Shown piece by piece: positions 1 through 7,879 of a stretch of 33,629 nucleotides of DNA. The translations under genes and the position numbers were made by a program. The stretch is from positions 1-33,629 of the forward strand of contig UQWG01000019.1 of the NCBI GenBank assembly GCA_900544645.1, in the 5' to 3' direction. Source of the DNA: an uncultured Collinsella sp. Its GTDB lineage: Bacteria > Actinomycetota > Coriobacteriia > Coriobacteriales > Coriobacteriaceae. Every line of letters starts with the position of its first letter. The first letter of the stretch is position 1. A model generated the notes under the pieces. The model did no database searches. It saw only the letters and a list, made by a program, of their open reading frames with translations, and was not told the DNA's origin.

Positions 1-336
1 GGAGCTTATCCATGGGATAGCCCTCTTCGAGGATAAAGCCGCACGATAGGTAGCGCACGTTGGCACCCGAGGTCGCGACGTCGTTGACGGTTCCGCACAC
101 GGCGAGGCGGCCGATGTTGCCACCGGGGAAGAACTGCGGCGAGACTACAAAGCTGTCGGTCGACATGGCGATGCGCCCGCTCGCGGGCAGCGCGGCGACG
201 CCGGCGTCGTTGCCTTCGAGCAGCTCGGGCGAACCAAAGGCATCTAAAAAGACCTCATCGATGATGCGTTTCATCATCTGGCCGCCGGAGCCGTGACCCA
301 GCAGGACGGTGCTATCGGTAACGCTATGGGACATAT
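1..336 (-). CDS. hypE: Hydrogenase maturation protein HypE (N-terminal part, runs off the window)
   Basis: HypE dehydrates the carbamoyl group that HypF places on its C-terminal cysteine, giving the thiocyanate that supplies the CN ligands of the [NiFe]-hydrogenase active site. Reading the minus strand from the ATG at 336 gives about 112 residues. They begin MSHSVTDSTVLLGHGSGGQM and continue with EGNDAGVAALP, STDSFVVSPQFFPGG and GTVNDVATSGA. These match the glycine-rich N-terminus and the ATP-binding AIRS-like (PurM-like) domain of HypE. The C-terminal catalytic Cys lies beyond base 1, so it cannot be checked. The gene follows hypD by 82 bp with a hairpin between them, and it is the last visible gene of hypF-hypC-hypD-hypE. 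Confidence 0.93.
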
Positions 337-390
337 CGAAAACTCCAATCGTGGGTGGAATTATATGGGTGAGGTGCAGCGTCGACCGGT

Positions 391-412
391 CCGCCGTTCG
401 TTAGAACGGCGG
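391..412. other. 9-bp perfect hairpin in the hypD-hypE gap
   Basis: CCGCCGTTC (391-399), a 4-base loop, and GAACGGCGG (404-412) form a perfect stem in the leader of hypE (minus strand), about 55 bases before its start. No T-run follows on the minus strand, so it is not a typical intrinsic terminator. The same arms recur before hypA at 31767-31788, and similar hairpins precede dnaJ and clpB. A role in mRNA processing or stability is inferred. Confidence 0.7.
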
Positions 413-418
413 AACCCA

Positions 419-1531
419 TTAGCCTCGGTAGCGGAAATATGCTGCGCAGCTGCCCTCGGAGCTCACCATGCACGGGCCGACGGGGTGCTCGGGCGTGCAG
501 GTGCGGCCAAAGAGCGGGCAGTCGCTCGGCGTAATGGCCCCGCGCAGCACGTCGCCGCAGCGGCACCCGCGCGGCTCGACTGTCGCCTCAACGGGCACAT
601 CAAAGCGGGTACGGGCATCAAAGCGCGAGAATTCGGGACGAATGGCGAGTCCCGAAGCCGCAATCGGCCCCAGCCCGCGCCACGTGGTGTCGCATGGTTC
701 AAACACCTGCTCGACCAGCTGGCGCGCCACGGGATTGCCGTCTGCGTTGACGCCACGGCGGTAGGCGTTGTCAATCGCCGGCCTGTCCTCGACAACCATC
801 TGGACCAGCATGCAGATGCCCTGCAGGATATCGACCGGCTCAAATCCCGTGACCACGCCCGGGGTACTGAATTCGTCGACCAAAAAGCTAAAGGGCGCCA
901 AGCCCGTGATGGTGGCGACGTGGCCCGGCAGGATAAAGCCGTCGATGGCGGTCTCGGGATCGTTGGCGATGGCGCGCAACGCCGGCGGCGTGGTCTTGTG
1001 GGCGCAATAGACCGAGAAGTTCTGGAGCCCGCGTGCATCGGCCTCCAAAATGGCGGCAGCGATGGTGGGCGTCGTAGTCTCAAAGCCCACGCCCATAAAA
1101 ATGACCGGGCGATCGGGGTTTTGCTCGGCAATGTCGAGCGCGTCGAGCGGGGAGTAGACGATGCGAATGTCACGCCCTGCCGCTTTTTGCGCAGCGAGCG
1201 AGGTGGATGATCCGGGCACGCGCATCATGTCGCCAAAGGTGGTGATGATGGCGCCGTCTATGTTGGCGAGTGCGATTGCGTGGTCGATGTCGCGGTTGGC
1301 GGTAACGCAGACGGGGCAACCCGGGCCGCTCAGCAGCTTGAGCCCCGCCGGCATAATGGAGCGAAAGCCATAGCGCCCGATGCTCACAGTATGCGTGCCG
1401 CAGACTTCCATAAGGTTGATGGCGCGGTCGCCGACAAGCTCATGAATGCGCTCGATGAGCTCGCGAGCCAGCTTGGGATCGCGGAATGCCGAGAAGTCGA
1501 TACCGGAGCGCGCCGGCTGCTCGGCCGCCAC
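419..1531 (-). CDS. hypD: Hydrogenase maturation protein HypD
   Basis: HypD is the [4Fe-4S] scaffold that, with HypC, assembles the Fe(CN)2CO unit of [NiFe] hydrogenases in the cytoplasm. The 370-residue product has the family's usual length. It carries CGTH at 44-47 and GPGCPVC at 69-75, whose cysteines are the conserved redox and Fe-handling residues. A C-terminal cysteine-rich block (GCRCGD, then DCPLFGRTC and GPCMVSSEGSC) is expected to hold the cluster ligands. The start is GTG at 1531, sharing one base with the TAG stop of hypC (TAGTG), so translational coupling is likely. The order hypF-hypC-hypD-hypE on one strand matches standard hyp operons. Confidence 0.96.
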   Translation of the reverse strand: MAAEQPARSGIDFSAFRDPKLARELIERIHELVGDRAINLMEVCGTHTVSIGRYGFRSIMPAGLKLLSGPGCPVCVTANRDIDHAIALANIDGAIITTFGDMMRVPGSSTSLAAQKAAGRDIRIVYSPLDALDIAEQNPDRPVIFMGVGFETTTPTIAAAILEADARGLQNFSVYCAHKTTPPALRAIANDPETAIDGFILPGHVATITGLAPFSFLVDEFSTPGVVTGFEPVDILQGICMLVQMVVEDRPAIDNAYRRGVNADGNPVARQLVEQVFEPCDTTWRGLGPIAASGLAIRPEFSRFDARTRFDVPVEATVEPRGCRCGDVLRGAITPSDCPLFGRTCTPEHPVGPCMVSSEGSCAAYFRYRG

Positions 1532-1791
1532 TAGTATGCCTCGGCCGGGTTGGTGGCAAGCTGGTCTTCTTCGACCAGCTCGGACATGGCATTAACGAGC
1601 TCGAGCGTTTCTTGCGCTTCCTGCTCGTCGACAATCTGGATGCCAAAGCCGGCGTGTACGAGAATGTAGTCGCCAACCTGCGCCGTCGGCACGAGTCGCA
1701 GCGACACGGGGCGCTCGACGCCCATCATGTCGACGGTGGCCTTGATGTCGTCGTCGCGTTTGACTACTTTACCGGGAACGGCAAGGCACAT
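1531..1791 (-). CDS. hypC: Hydrogenase assembly chaperone HypC
   Basis: HypC (HupF/HypC family) binds HypD and carries the Fe(CN)2CO precursor to the apo large subunit of the hydrogenase. The 86-residue protein starts MCLAVPGKV. Cys2 directly after the initiator Met is the essential Fe/HypD-contact residue and fixes the start. It also has the family pattern VGDYILVHAGFGIQIVDE. AAAGGGG lies just upstream of the ATG at 1791. It overlaps hypD by one base. The 131-bp gap to hypF holds only a short CCATCA-GT-TGATGG hairpin (1838-1851) and no clear promoter. Confidence 0.96.
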   Translation of the reverse strand: MCLAVPGKVVKRDDDIKATVDMMGVERPVSLRLVPTAQVGDYILVHAGFGIQIVDEQEAQETLELVNAMSELVEEDQLATNPAEAY

Positions 1792-1922
1792 ATTGTTCCC
1801 CTTTTATACGCTTTGCGCTGGACGGGCGCTCAATAATCCATCAGTTGATGGTAGCGCTCGCGGGAGTCACGAGCAAACGCGTTACACCTGTGAGACGGCG
1901 GCGCGCAGGCTGGCAAAACGGC

Positions 1923-4394
1923 CTATAGAGACGCCGTCTGCGCGAGGCGAGCGCGAGCGATGGCGGCCTGACCGTAGGCGATGCAGCCGTCGTTGACGGG
2001 CACGGCGTGGGGGACCAAGACGGCAAGACCGGCGTCTTTGAGGTCGTGGGTAAGGAGCTGAAGCAAAAGTCGGTTCATGAACACGCCGCCCGAGAGCGCG
2101 ACGGTATCGATGCTTTCGTGCGCGCAGATTTCGCGTGCGATTCGTGCCGAAGAGCGCGCGATAGCGATGTGGAATCCGAGCGCGAGCCTGTAGGCCGCAG
2201 TGCCGGCCCTGGTTCCCTCCAAAAGCGCCTCAATAAGCGATCTGGAGTTTAGAACATGGCAGGCGTCCGGACGGGATGATTCGGTTACGGAAAAGCCGGC
2301 TATATTGCCGGCGGGGCAGGCACTTTCACTGCTGAGCGCGCGCCAGGCGGCAGCCTCAAGCTCGATGGCGGGTTCGCCCTCGTAGGTTGCCTTGTCGCAG
2401 ATGCCCAGAATTGCTGCCGCGGCATCAAAGAGACGCCCCATGCTGCTGGTACGCGGGCTGTTGATGCCGCGCTCGATCATGGTGGCTGTCACGCTGCGCG
2501 TTTGCTCGTCGAGGCTGTCCAAAAGCCGAGCGGCACCTGGGTGCTCGAGCAGGCCGAGCTCACTGAGCAGGGCAAAGGCGTTGCGGCGGGCGTCGCGCAC
2601 GGAGGCCGCCCCACCGGGGAGCGCCCAGGTGCGCAAATGCGCGGCGCGCTCAAAGCCGCCAAGGCCGGCGACAAGAAACTCGCCGCCCCAAATGGTCCCA
2701 TCGGTGCCGGCGCCGGTGCCGTCAAAGGCGATGCCAAGGACGCGCGCGTCGGTTGTAAGCTGGCCCGCGGCGATGGCCTCGGCCATTACGCTCGCGATAT
2801 GCGCATGATGGTGCTGCACCTCGACGAGCGGCAGATTGCATTTTCGCGCCTGCTCGCGCGCCCACTGGCCCGATAGATAGCTGGGGTGTACATCGCAAGC
2901 CAAGGCGGCGGGCGCCAAGTCAAAGAGGTCTTCCAAGCGCGTGTGCGCGGCGTTCCAGGCATCGAAGGTCTCGCCGTTTTCAACATCGCCGATATGCTGC
3001 GACACAAAACAGGTTGCCTCGCCGTTCGTCCCTTCACGCGTGAGCGCAATCGTGGCCTTTTGTTGTGGCCCGCAGGCGAGCACGCAGGACGGAGCGCCGT
3101 CGAGCGCCGGCAACGGCAGCGGCTGGGGTGCATATCCGCGAGCGCGGCGCACGGGCATAACGGCGCCGTCGACCACGCGCACTACAGAGTCGTCGTAGCG
3201 CGAGAGGATCGCGCGGTCGTTACCGAGCAACGCGTCGGCGATGCCGGTGGCAACGAGGTGTTCCCAGGCAAGATCGTCATCGGTCTCGATGGGCTCTTCG
3301 CTCAGGTTGCCGCTGGTCATGACGAGCGCGTGCATACCGTGCGACGCGGCAGCTGCAAGCAGAAGATGCTGAAGCGGGGTGTAGGGGAGCATAACGCCAA
3401 GCTCGGGCAGGTCGTGCGCGACGGACGGTGCGAGTACGAGGGCGTCGGGAGAATCGCCGTCGTTCCCGCAAACAGCACGCCGGCGCAGCAACACGATGGG
3501 GCGAATGCTGCCGGCCAGCAAGCCGCGCTCAACATCGCTGACATGGCATAGGCGTTCAACGTCAGCAAGGTCGCGCACCATGACGGCAAGTGGTTTGTTG
3601 CTGCGGCGTTTGCGACGGCGCAACTCGGCCACCGCCTGCTCGTTGGCAGCGTCACAGGCTAGATGGAATCCGCCCAGGCCCTTGATGGCGACGATGCCGC
3701 CGCTGGCCAGCAGCTCAGCGCAGCGCTCGATGATAGCGTCGCTGGCCTCGCGTGTGGTGCCGGCGGCCGGTGTCGCGGGCGAATTCCCGCACGCATCGCC
3801 GTTCACAGCCTCGCGCCACGTAATATGCGGTCCGCAATCAAAGCAGGCATCGGGCTGCGCGTGAAAGCGACGGTCGAGTGGATCGGCATACTCTGCGGCG
3901 CAGGCGGGGCACATGGGGAAACGGTCCATCGAGGTAGCCGCTCGGTCATAAGGCAGCGATCGGATGATGGTAAAGCGCGGCCCGCAGTTGGTGCAGTTGA
4001 TAAAGGGGTAGTGGTAGCGTCGGTCGGCGGGATCGAACAACTCGCACAGGCAATCGTCGCAGGTGGCGATATCGGGCGAGACGAGCGTCGTGTGCGCGGT
4101 CTGGTCCTGCGACGCCACAATGTGAAAGCCCTGCTCATCGGCAGTGCTCCAGCCGCCAGGCTCCAAATCCGCAATATCGACTCGCTCAACGCGAGCCGCC
4201 GCGGGCGCATGCTCAGAAAGTGCAGCGACAAATCCGTCAACCGCCTCGGCACAAGCGTGCGCCTCGATATGCACGCCGTCGCCCGCGTTGAGCACCCATC
4301 CGCAAATGCCATGCGCCATGGCCTCGCGATACACAAACGGTCGCATGCCAACGCCCTGCACAATGCCCGTCACATGAATATGCACATGCCGCAT
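1923..4394 (-). CDS. hypF: Carbamoyltransferase HypF
   Basis: HypF turns carbamoyl phosphate and ATP into a carbamoyl-adenylate and transfers the carbamoyl group to HypE, the first step of cyanide-ligand synthesis. The 823-residue product shows all expected domains. The acylphosphatase module is at about 1-90 (VTGIVQGVGMRPFVYRE). The Cys4 zinc fingers are at 112-187 (CDDC, CTNC, CPAC, CFDC). A YrdC/Sua5-like domain starts near 218 (IKGLGGFHLACDA). The C-terminal Kae1-like half has HHHAHIASVMAE, DGTGAGTDGTIWGGEF and LSGGVFMNR. The reading frame extends to 4421, but the ATG at 4394 sits 6 bases after GAGGGG and starts right at the acylphosphatase domain, so it is preferred. nikR lies upstream on the same strand. 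Confidence 0.96.
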   Translation of the reverse strand: MRHVHIHVTGIVQGVGMRPFVYREAMAHGICGWVLNAGDGVHIEAHACAEAVDGFVAALSEHAPAAARVERVDIADLEPGGWSTADEQGFHIVASQDQTAHTTLVSPDIATCDDCLCELFDPADRRYHYPFINCTNCGPRFTIIRSLPYDRAATSMDRFPMCPACAAEYADPLDRRFHAQPDACFDCGPHITWREAVNGDACGNSPATPAAGTTREASDAIIERCAELLASGGIVAIKGLGGFHLACDAANEQAVAELRRRKRRSNKPLAVMVRDLADVERLCHVSDVERGLLAGSIRPIVLLRRRAVCGNDGDSPDALVLAPSVAHDLPELGVMLPYTPLQHLLLAAAASHGMHALVMTSGNLSEEPIETDDDLAWEHLVATGIADALLGNDRAILSRYDDSVVRVVDGAVMPVRRARGYAPQPLPLPALDGAPSCVLACGPQQKATIALTREGTNGEATCFVSQHIGDVENGETFDAWNAAHTRLEDLFDLAPAALACDVHPSYLSGQWAREQARKCNLPLVEVQHHHAHIASVMAEAIAAGQLTTDARVLGIAFDGTGAGTDGTIWGGEFLVAGLGGFERAAHLRTWALPGGAASVRDARRNAFALLSELGLLEHPGAARLLDSLDEQTRSVTATMIERGINSPRTSSMGRLFDAAAAILGICDKATYEGEPAIELEAAAWRALSSESACPAGNIAGFSVTESSRPDACHVLNSRSLIEALLEGTRAGTAAYRLALGFHIAIARSSARIAREICAHESIDTVALSGGVFMNRLLLQLLTHDLKDAGLAVLVPHAVPVNDGCIAYGQAAIARARLAQTASL

Positions 4395-4417
4395 GCGACA
4401 CCCCTCATCAAAACCGA

Positions 4418-4488
4418 CCAAAAAGGGACAGGTTTATTTTGGTAGGTAAAACTTCTAAACCTGCCAAAACAAACCTGTCCCTATTTGG
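4418..4488 (-). repeat. 30-bp palindromic repeat that can act as the nikR terminator
   Basis: Arms 4418-4447 and 4459-4488 are inverted repeats of 30 bases with 3 mismatches and an 11-base loop. The core reads GGGACAGGTTT on one arm and AAACCTGTCCC on the other. On the minus strand the second arm runs into TTTTTGG, so the repeat has the form of an intrinsic terminator between nikR and hypF. It belongs to the set of GGGACAGG-type intergenic palindromes in this window (see 20855-20889 and 21714-21766). Confidence 0.75.
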
Positions 4489-4511
4489 CAGGTGCGCTGC
4501 GGGAAATCCCG

Positions 4512-5024
4512 CTACAACCCCAGGCTCTGCTTGGTGGCGGCGCACGTGAGCTCGCCGTGCTTAACGCCGCGCAAGCCCAGCAGGCGGTCGGCTAGTTCGT
4601 AGACGCGCTCGCCGCGACCCTTGAGTGCCAGGATTTCCAAGCAGTTGTGGTGATCCAAATGCACGTGCATCGTCGATACGATCTCGTCGGTGTAGTCGTG
4701 CTGCACCTCGTCCAGGCGGCGCGTCAGATCGCCGGTGTGATGGTCGTAGATCATGGTGAGCGACCCGATAACGTGCTCATCGGGCGTGCGCATCTGCTCT
4801 TTGGCGATCGAGGCGCGAATCAGGTCGCGCACGGCCTCGGAGCGATTGGCCACGTCGCCGCGGCGCGCGATCTGCTCGTCAAAACGGCGCAGCAGGTCGT
4901 CGGGTGCGGTAACCGAAAAACGGACCAGCTCGGAGCCGGAGCCACTACAGTGGCAGCCCGCGTCACCGTCCGCCCCGTGCGGATGCTCGTGCTCGTACCC
5001 GCAGCAGTGCTCGTGTTCGGCCAC
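4512..5024 (-). CDS. nikR: Nickel-responsive transcriptional regulator NikR, with a His/Cys-rich N-terminal extension
   Basis: NikR is a tetrameric ribbon-helix-helix repressor that binds DNA when loaded with Ni(II) and usually controls nickel uptake or nickel enzymes. The 170-residue protein has an RHH domain at about 33-75 (LVRFSVTAPDDLLRRFDE, then NRSEAVRDLIR) and an ACT-like nickel domain. The four square-planar Ni ligands are present: H109, H120, H122 and C128 (in THE pattern MHVHLDHHNCLEI). The first ~30 residues are unusual, with H4, H6, C7, C8, H12, H14, H16, C24, H25 and C26, which suggests an extra metal-binding tail. The start is GTG at 5024, one base after the stop of the preceding gene, so it probably depends on translational coupling. 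Its location next to hypFCDE fits nickel control of hydrogenase maturation. Confidence 0.93.
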   Translation of the reverse strand: MAEHEHCCGYEHEHPHGADGDAGCHCSGSGSELVRFSVTAPDDLLRRFDEQIARRGDVANRSEAVRDLIRASIAKEQMRTPDEHVIGSLTMIYDHHTGDLTRRLDEVQHDYTDEIVSTMHVHLDHHNCLEILALKGRGERVYELADRLLGLRGVKHGELTCAATKQSLGL

Positions 5025-5025
5025 C

Positions 5026-5274
5026 TTACACCAGCTTCACGGAGCCGACGGAGTTGTGGTCGGCCTCGATGGCTTCCTCGTAGCCCTCGAGTGCGTCGTG
5101 GGCCTCGTGGAGCGCGGCCATGGCGGCTTCGAGCTTGGCGCCGATGCGCTCCATGTCAAAATTCTCGGTCGCATGCAGCAGCTGATGGCTCCACTCGTGA
5201 GCGAGCTCGATGGTGTCGTCGACCTGCTTGACGCTCATGGCAAGCTGGCTCATGTTCATTCCAACATCATGCAT
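5026..5274 (-). CDS. Small helical protein of unknown function, cotranscribed with nikR
   Basis: An 82-residue protein with no family I recognise. The frame is open to 5337, but the ATG at 5274 has AAAGGAGA 5 bases upstream and is the preferred start. The sequence is almost entirely amphipathic helix (VDDTIELAHEWSHQLLHA, then ERIGAKLEAAMAALHEAHDALEGYEEAIEA), consistent with a helical hairpin or four-helix assembly. It contains six His and no Cys. Its stop codon is separated from the nikR start by one base, so the two are translationally coupled. A nickel- or metal-related role is only inferred from this linkage. Confidence 0.8.
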   Translation of the reverse strand: MHDVGMNMSQLAMSVKQVDDTIELAHEWSHQLLHATENFDMERIGAKLEAAMAALHEAHDALEGYEEAIEADHNSVGSVKLV

Positions 5275-5345
5275 GGAAAGTCTCCTTTGTACGGGTCTAA
5301 TCAGTGGTTCAGATTTTACTACGCCCGCTCTGCGCACAGCTGCAT

Positions 5346-5383
5346 AAGAAAACGGGTACGAGTCTGTGCGACCCGCACCCGTT
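5346..5383 (-). terminator. Intrinsic terminator downstream of trxA
   Basis: On the minus strand a 10-bp stem (5351-5360 with 5374-5383, one G-T pair, 13-base loop) is followed by TTTTCTTAT. It lies about 110 bp beyond the trxA stop and before the nikR operon. The intervening 5384-5494 shows no gene. Confidence 0.7.
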
Positions 5384-5494
5384 CACTGGGGGCTGTTTGT
5401 GACTACCATACTATCCGTGGTTGCACTCGGTGCATCCAGAAGTCCGGCGAGCGGTGCAAAAGCGCTCATAGACGGCGGGTAAGTAACAAGCGTA

Positions 5495-5815
5495 TTACAG
5501 ATGCTTTTCCAGCAGCGCCTGCAGCCTCGCCTTGGGCAGAGCGCCAACTGAGCGGTCAATCTCCTCGCCGTTCTTAAACACAATCAGCGTGGGGATGCTC
5601 ATGACGCCATACTTCATGGCCAGGTCCTGGTTGTCGTCGACGTTGCATTTGGCAACGGCAAGCTTGCCCGCCAGCTCATCGGCAACCTCGTCAACGATGG
5701 GCGAGAGGGATCGACAGGGCCCGCACCACGGTGCCCAAAAATCGACCAGCACGGGCAGGCTGTCGTTAACGATGGAATCGAAGTTCCCGGGGGTAATCTG
5801 ATTAATGTCAGCCAT
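5495..5815 (-). CDS. trxA: Thioredoxin
   Basis: A cytoplasmic dithiol oxidoreductase of 106 residues, the usual TrxA length. The active site is WAPWCGPCRS with Cys31 and Cys34, followed by the buried-Asp strand VLVDFWAPW and the cis-proline at P75 (MSIPTLIVF). The frame is open to 5899, but the ATG at 5815 follows GGAGGTCACC with good spacing and begins exactly at the thioredoxin fold. A perfect 7-bp hairpin lies just before the ribosome-binding site. It is transcribed divergently from the UDG-like gene. No thioredoxin reductase is in the window. Confidence 0.97.
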   Translation of the reverse strand: MADINQITPGNFDSIVNDSLPVLVDFWAPWCGPCRSLSPIVDEVADELAGKLAVAKCNVDDNQDLAMKYGVMSIPTLIVFKNGEEIDRSVGALPKARLQALLEKHL

Positions 5816-5833
5816 GGTGACCTCCATAATGCG

Positions 5834-5850
5834 ACGCGGCTTGGCCGCGT
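5834..5850. other. 7-bp leader hairpin upstream of trxA
   Basis: ACGCGGC (5834-5840), TTG loop, GCCGCGT (5844-5850): a perfect stem about 18 bases before the trxA start on the minus strand, immediately 5' of its ribosome-binding site. It is one of several leader hairpins with this placement in the window. Confidence 0.6.
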
Positions 5851-5917
5851 AAAACTCAGTACGACCGTGCTTATACCCAGCCGCCCGCAAAGCAACCACT
5901 CGCGGGTAGCTCTTTTA

Positions 5918-5923
5918 TATAAT
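5918..5923 (+). promoter_or_regulatory. Likely -10 box (TATAAT) for the UDG-like gene
   Basis: A consensus TATAAT lies 28 bases before the ATG at 5952. No good -35 hexamer is visible at 16-18 bases upstream, so the assignment is tentative. Confidence 0.45.
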
Positions 5924-5951
5924 GGTGGGCACGCAAACGATTGGAGAGCGC

Positions 5952-6527
5952 ATGTCCACGTCACAAAGCCAGAAAAAAGAAGCCATCGCCCAGGCGGCCG
6001 AGCAGGAGCTCACATCGCTTGCGGTCCGTGGCGTGCGTATCGCGGGCAACGCGTGCTCGCCGATCGTGCTGGTCAAAGGCGATTTGGACGAGGCCGAGCG
6101 TTCGGGTGGCGAGCTTGCCGCCGGCCCGGATGGCGCGGCGTTGCGCAAGGCGCTTGGGGCCATCGGCTACGCGCCCGAGGATTTTTGCGTGCTGGCAAGC
6201 GTCGCCGGCGTGGGTGATGGGACGGTCGCGGTGGGCGAGACTCTGCCGTGCGAGCTGTTCCGTGAGGCGCTTGAGGCTTTGGACCCCGAGGCGGTGCTAC
6301 TGCTCGACAACAACGCGGCTGACGCCATGCGCGAGACCTACGCCGATATGCTCGTGGCGATCGATGACTTCGACACCGCCATGCTCAAGCCCGGCTTGGT
6401 CGCCCATGTGCAGGGTCGCCGCGTGCTCGCACTCGACGGCTTTGAGGCAGCACTCACCGACAAGGCCGCTAAGCAGCGCATGTGGGCCTACATCAAGCAG
6501 CTGACTCCGGCGGCCGCCCCGCTGTAG
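5952..6527 (+). CDS. Uracil-DNA glycosylase-like protein lacking the catalytic motifs
   Basis: A 191-residue protein starting at ATG 5952, six bases after GGAGAG. By eye it follows the layout of family-4 uracil-DNA glycosylases. GGELAAGPDGAALRKALGAIGY (51-73) resembles the FVGxAGxLLDxMLxAIGL block. DPEAVLLLDNNAA (111-123) resembles the strand xPKxIVxLGxxAA. GRRVLALDGF (155-164) with TDKAAKQRMWAYIKQL (169-184) resembles the C-terminal VxATYHPSxLLRxPxxKRxxWEDLxxL block. The expected catalytic motifs are absent: KGDLDEAER stands where GEAPGxxED should be, and DGFEAAL where HPSALL should be. The four Fe-S cysteines are also missing. It may therefore be a non-enzymatic binding protein derived from the fold. 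This is a pattern match, not a profile search. Confidence 0.6.
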   Translation: MSTSQSQKKEAIAQAAEQELTSLAVRGVRIAGNACSPIVLVKGDLDEAERSGGELAAGPDGAALRKALGAIGYAPEDFCVLASVAGVGDGTVAVGETLPCELFREALEALDPEAVLLLDNNAADAMRETYADMLVAIDDFDTAMLKPGLVAHVQGRRVLALDGFEAALTDKAAKQRMWAYIKQLTPAAAPL

Positions 6528-6601
6528 CGAGCCCGCGTCGACAAATGACCCCGAGCGGGCGAGCCGTACCCGCGGAACGCAAATCCGTCGCGCCCGCGCC
6601 C

Positions 6602-7879
6602 TTACATCACAGCACGCAGCTCAAACCGATCGCCGTTAATGCGGAACTGACAGTTGCCGTTCATGCGCTCCACGGCAAGTTTGATGCTCCTGGTGCCAAA
6701 GCCATGGCCCGCATGCCGGGTCACGGGCATGCCGTCGACCATGCGCGGCGCGCGGTCAAACGTGTTGGAAACTAACAGCAGCAGCTGGCCGTCCTCTAAT
6801 CGCAGGTCAAAGTCGACGAATCGCTTTCCTTGGGGTGCGGCGCTTGCGGCGGTGATAGCGTTTTCCAAGGCATTTGAGAGCACGCTAAACAGGTCGGCGT
6901 CACCTACGTGGATGGTTTCGGGTACGGCGGCGCGCAGGTTGGCGGTAATGCCGTTTCTATTGATATCCGAGCTAAATGACGAAAGCGCGATGTTTACGGT
7001 CTCGTTGGCGCAGAAGCGGCGTACGGCGGTGCGATCGCCGGCTTCGCAGAGTTCATCGATGCGTTTGAGCGCCTCGTCGGTGTGGCCCTCCTCAATTAAA
7101 GCGGCCAGGCCGCGTAGGAAGTGGCGCATATCGTGGCGAAGAATCGACAGCTCGCGCCCAGATTGACGCCAAGCCTCGAGCTCTTTGATGGCGGCGCTGT
7201 CGCGGGTTTCGAGCATCCAGCGCTCTCGCTCGGCGGTTTCCTTTTCTTCGTATTCGCGTAGGTAAACGGCAAGAAACATAAGGTAGAACGCACAGAGCGC
7301 AAATGCCAAAAACTCAACCGTTACCACCGAGCCCGAGTGGAACAGCGTGGTGTAGACGTTGGTGGCATAGTCAAAGACGTAATAGACGAGCGGCAGGATT
7401 AAAAGGATGCCCAGCTCGGTGGTGCTTTTAATCGCCAAGCGCGGACCGATGTCGCCGGCCCAATGCAACAGGACGGCAAAGACGGCGAGTGTGGTCGCGA
7501 TGCGCGCCAGATAGTACGCGATCTGAGAATCGGTTGCGGCAAAGGCGGCGATGCCCATCCAATTGCTGAACTGGCAGCTCAGATAGGCACTCGTAATGCC
7601 GAGCACGGCAAGCAGCGGGCTCAGGCGGTAGCGCGCGCACAAATAGATGACGAGCGGCAGATGCACGACGAGCGGATATACCTGGCGGGCGAAAAGCTCG
7701 CCGCCGACGGCATTGGCGAGGCCAAATGCGCATCCAGTTACGGCACCGACCAGCACCAGTTCAAGCGCATGACGCCGGTTGATCTCGATACCGCACAGCG
7801 CCGCCGAGGCAAAGACGCCAAAGAGCAGCGTCGTGGCGTGGTGGATTGCCCAAAGGACCATTTCGACCGAGGAGACCAT
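6602..7879 (-). CDS. AgrC/ComD-type sensor histidine kinase
   Basis: A 425-residue membrane kinase of the GHKL/HPK10 type, the class that usually senses peptides together with LytTR regulators. The first ~207 residues contain about six or seven hydrophobic segments (near 8-30, 40-60, 66-105, 124-143, 155-175 and 188-207). A short coiled region follows (EYEEKETAERERW). The phosphoacceptor motif is LRHDMRHFLRGL with His249. The ATPase domain has the N-box NALENAI near 340 and the G-box HGFGTRSI near 395. The ATG at 7879 overlaps the regulator stop by one base (TGATG), so the two are coupled. No AgrB or an established AgrD homologue is visible, so the signal is unknown. Confidence 0.92.
   Translation of the reverse strand: MVSSVEMVLWAIHHATTLLFGVFASAALCGIEINRRHALELVLVGAVTGCAFGLANAVGGELFARQVYPLVVHLPLVIYLCARYRLSPLLAVLGITSAYLSCQFSNWMGIAAFAATDSQIAYYLARIATTLAVFAVLLHWAGDIGPRLAIKSTTELGILLILPLVYYVFDYATNVYTTLFHSGSVVTVEFLAFALCAFYLMFLAVYLREYEEKETAERERWMLETRDSAAIKELEAWRQSGRELSILRHDMRHFLRGLAALIEEGHTDEALKRIDELCEAGDRTAVRRFCANETVNIALSSFSSDINRNGITANLRAAVPETIHVGDADLFSVLSNALENAITAASAAPQGKRFVDFDLRLEDGQLLLLVSNTFDRAPRMVDGMPVTRHAGHGFGTRSIKLAVERMNGNCQFRINGDRFELRAVM

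Noticed and set aside
293..1210. 305-codon plus-strand frame over hypD and hypE
   Set aside because: Antisense to clear hyp genes and without family features.
1792..1922. Separate promoter for hypC
   Set aside because: A TATAAA near 1800 lies too close to the start codon and overlaps the ribosome-binding site.
4395..5340. NikR operator of the GTATGA-N16-TCATAC type upstream of nikR or hypF
   Set aside because: No match seen in either gap, though the operator in this lineage may differ.
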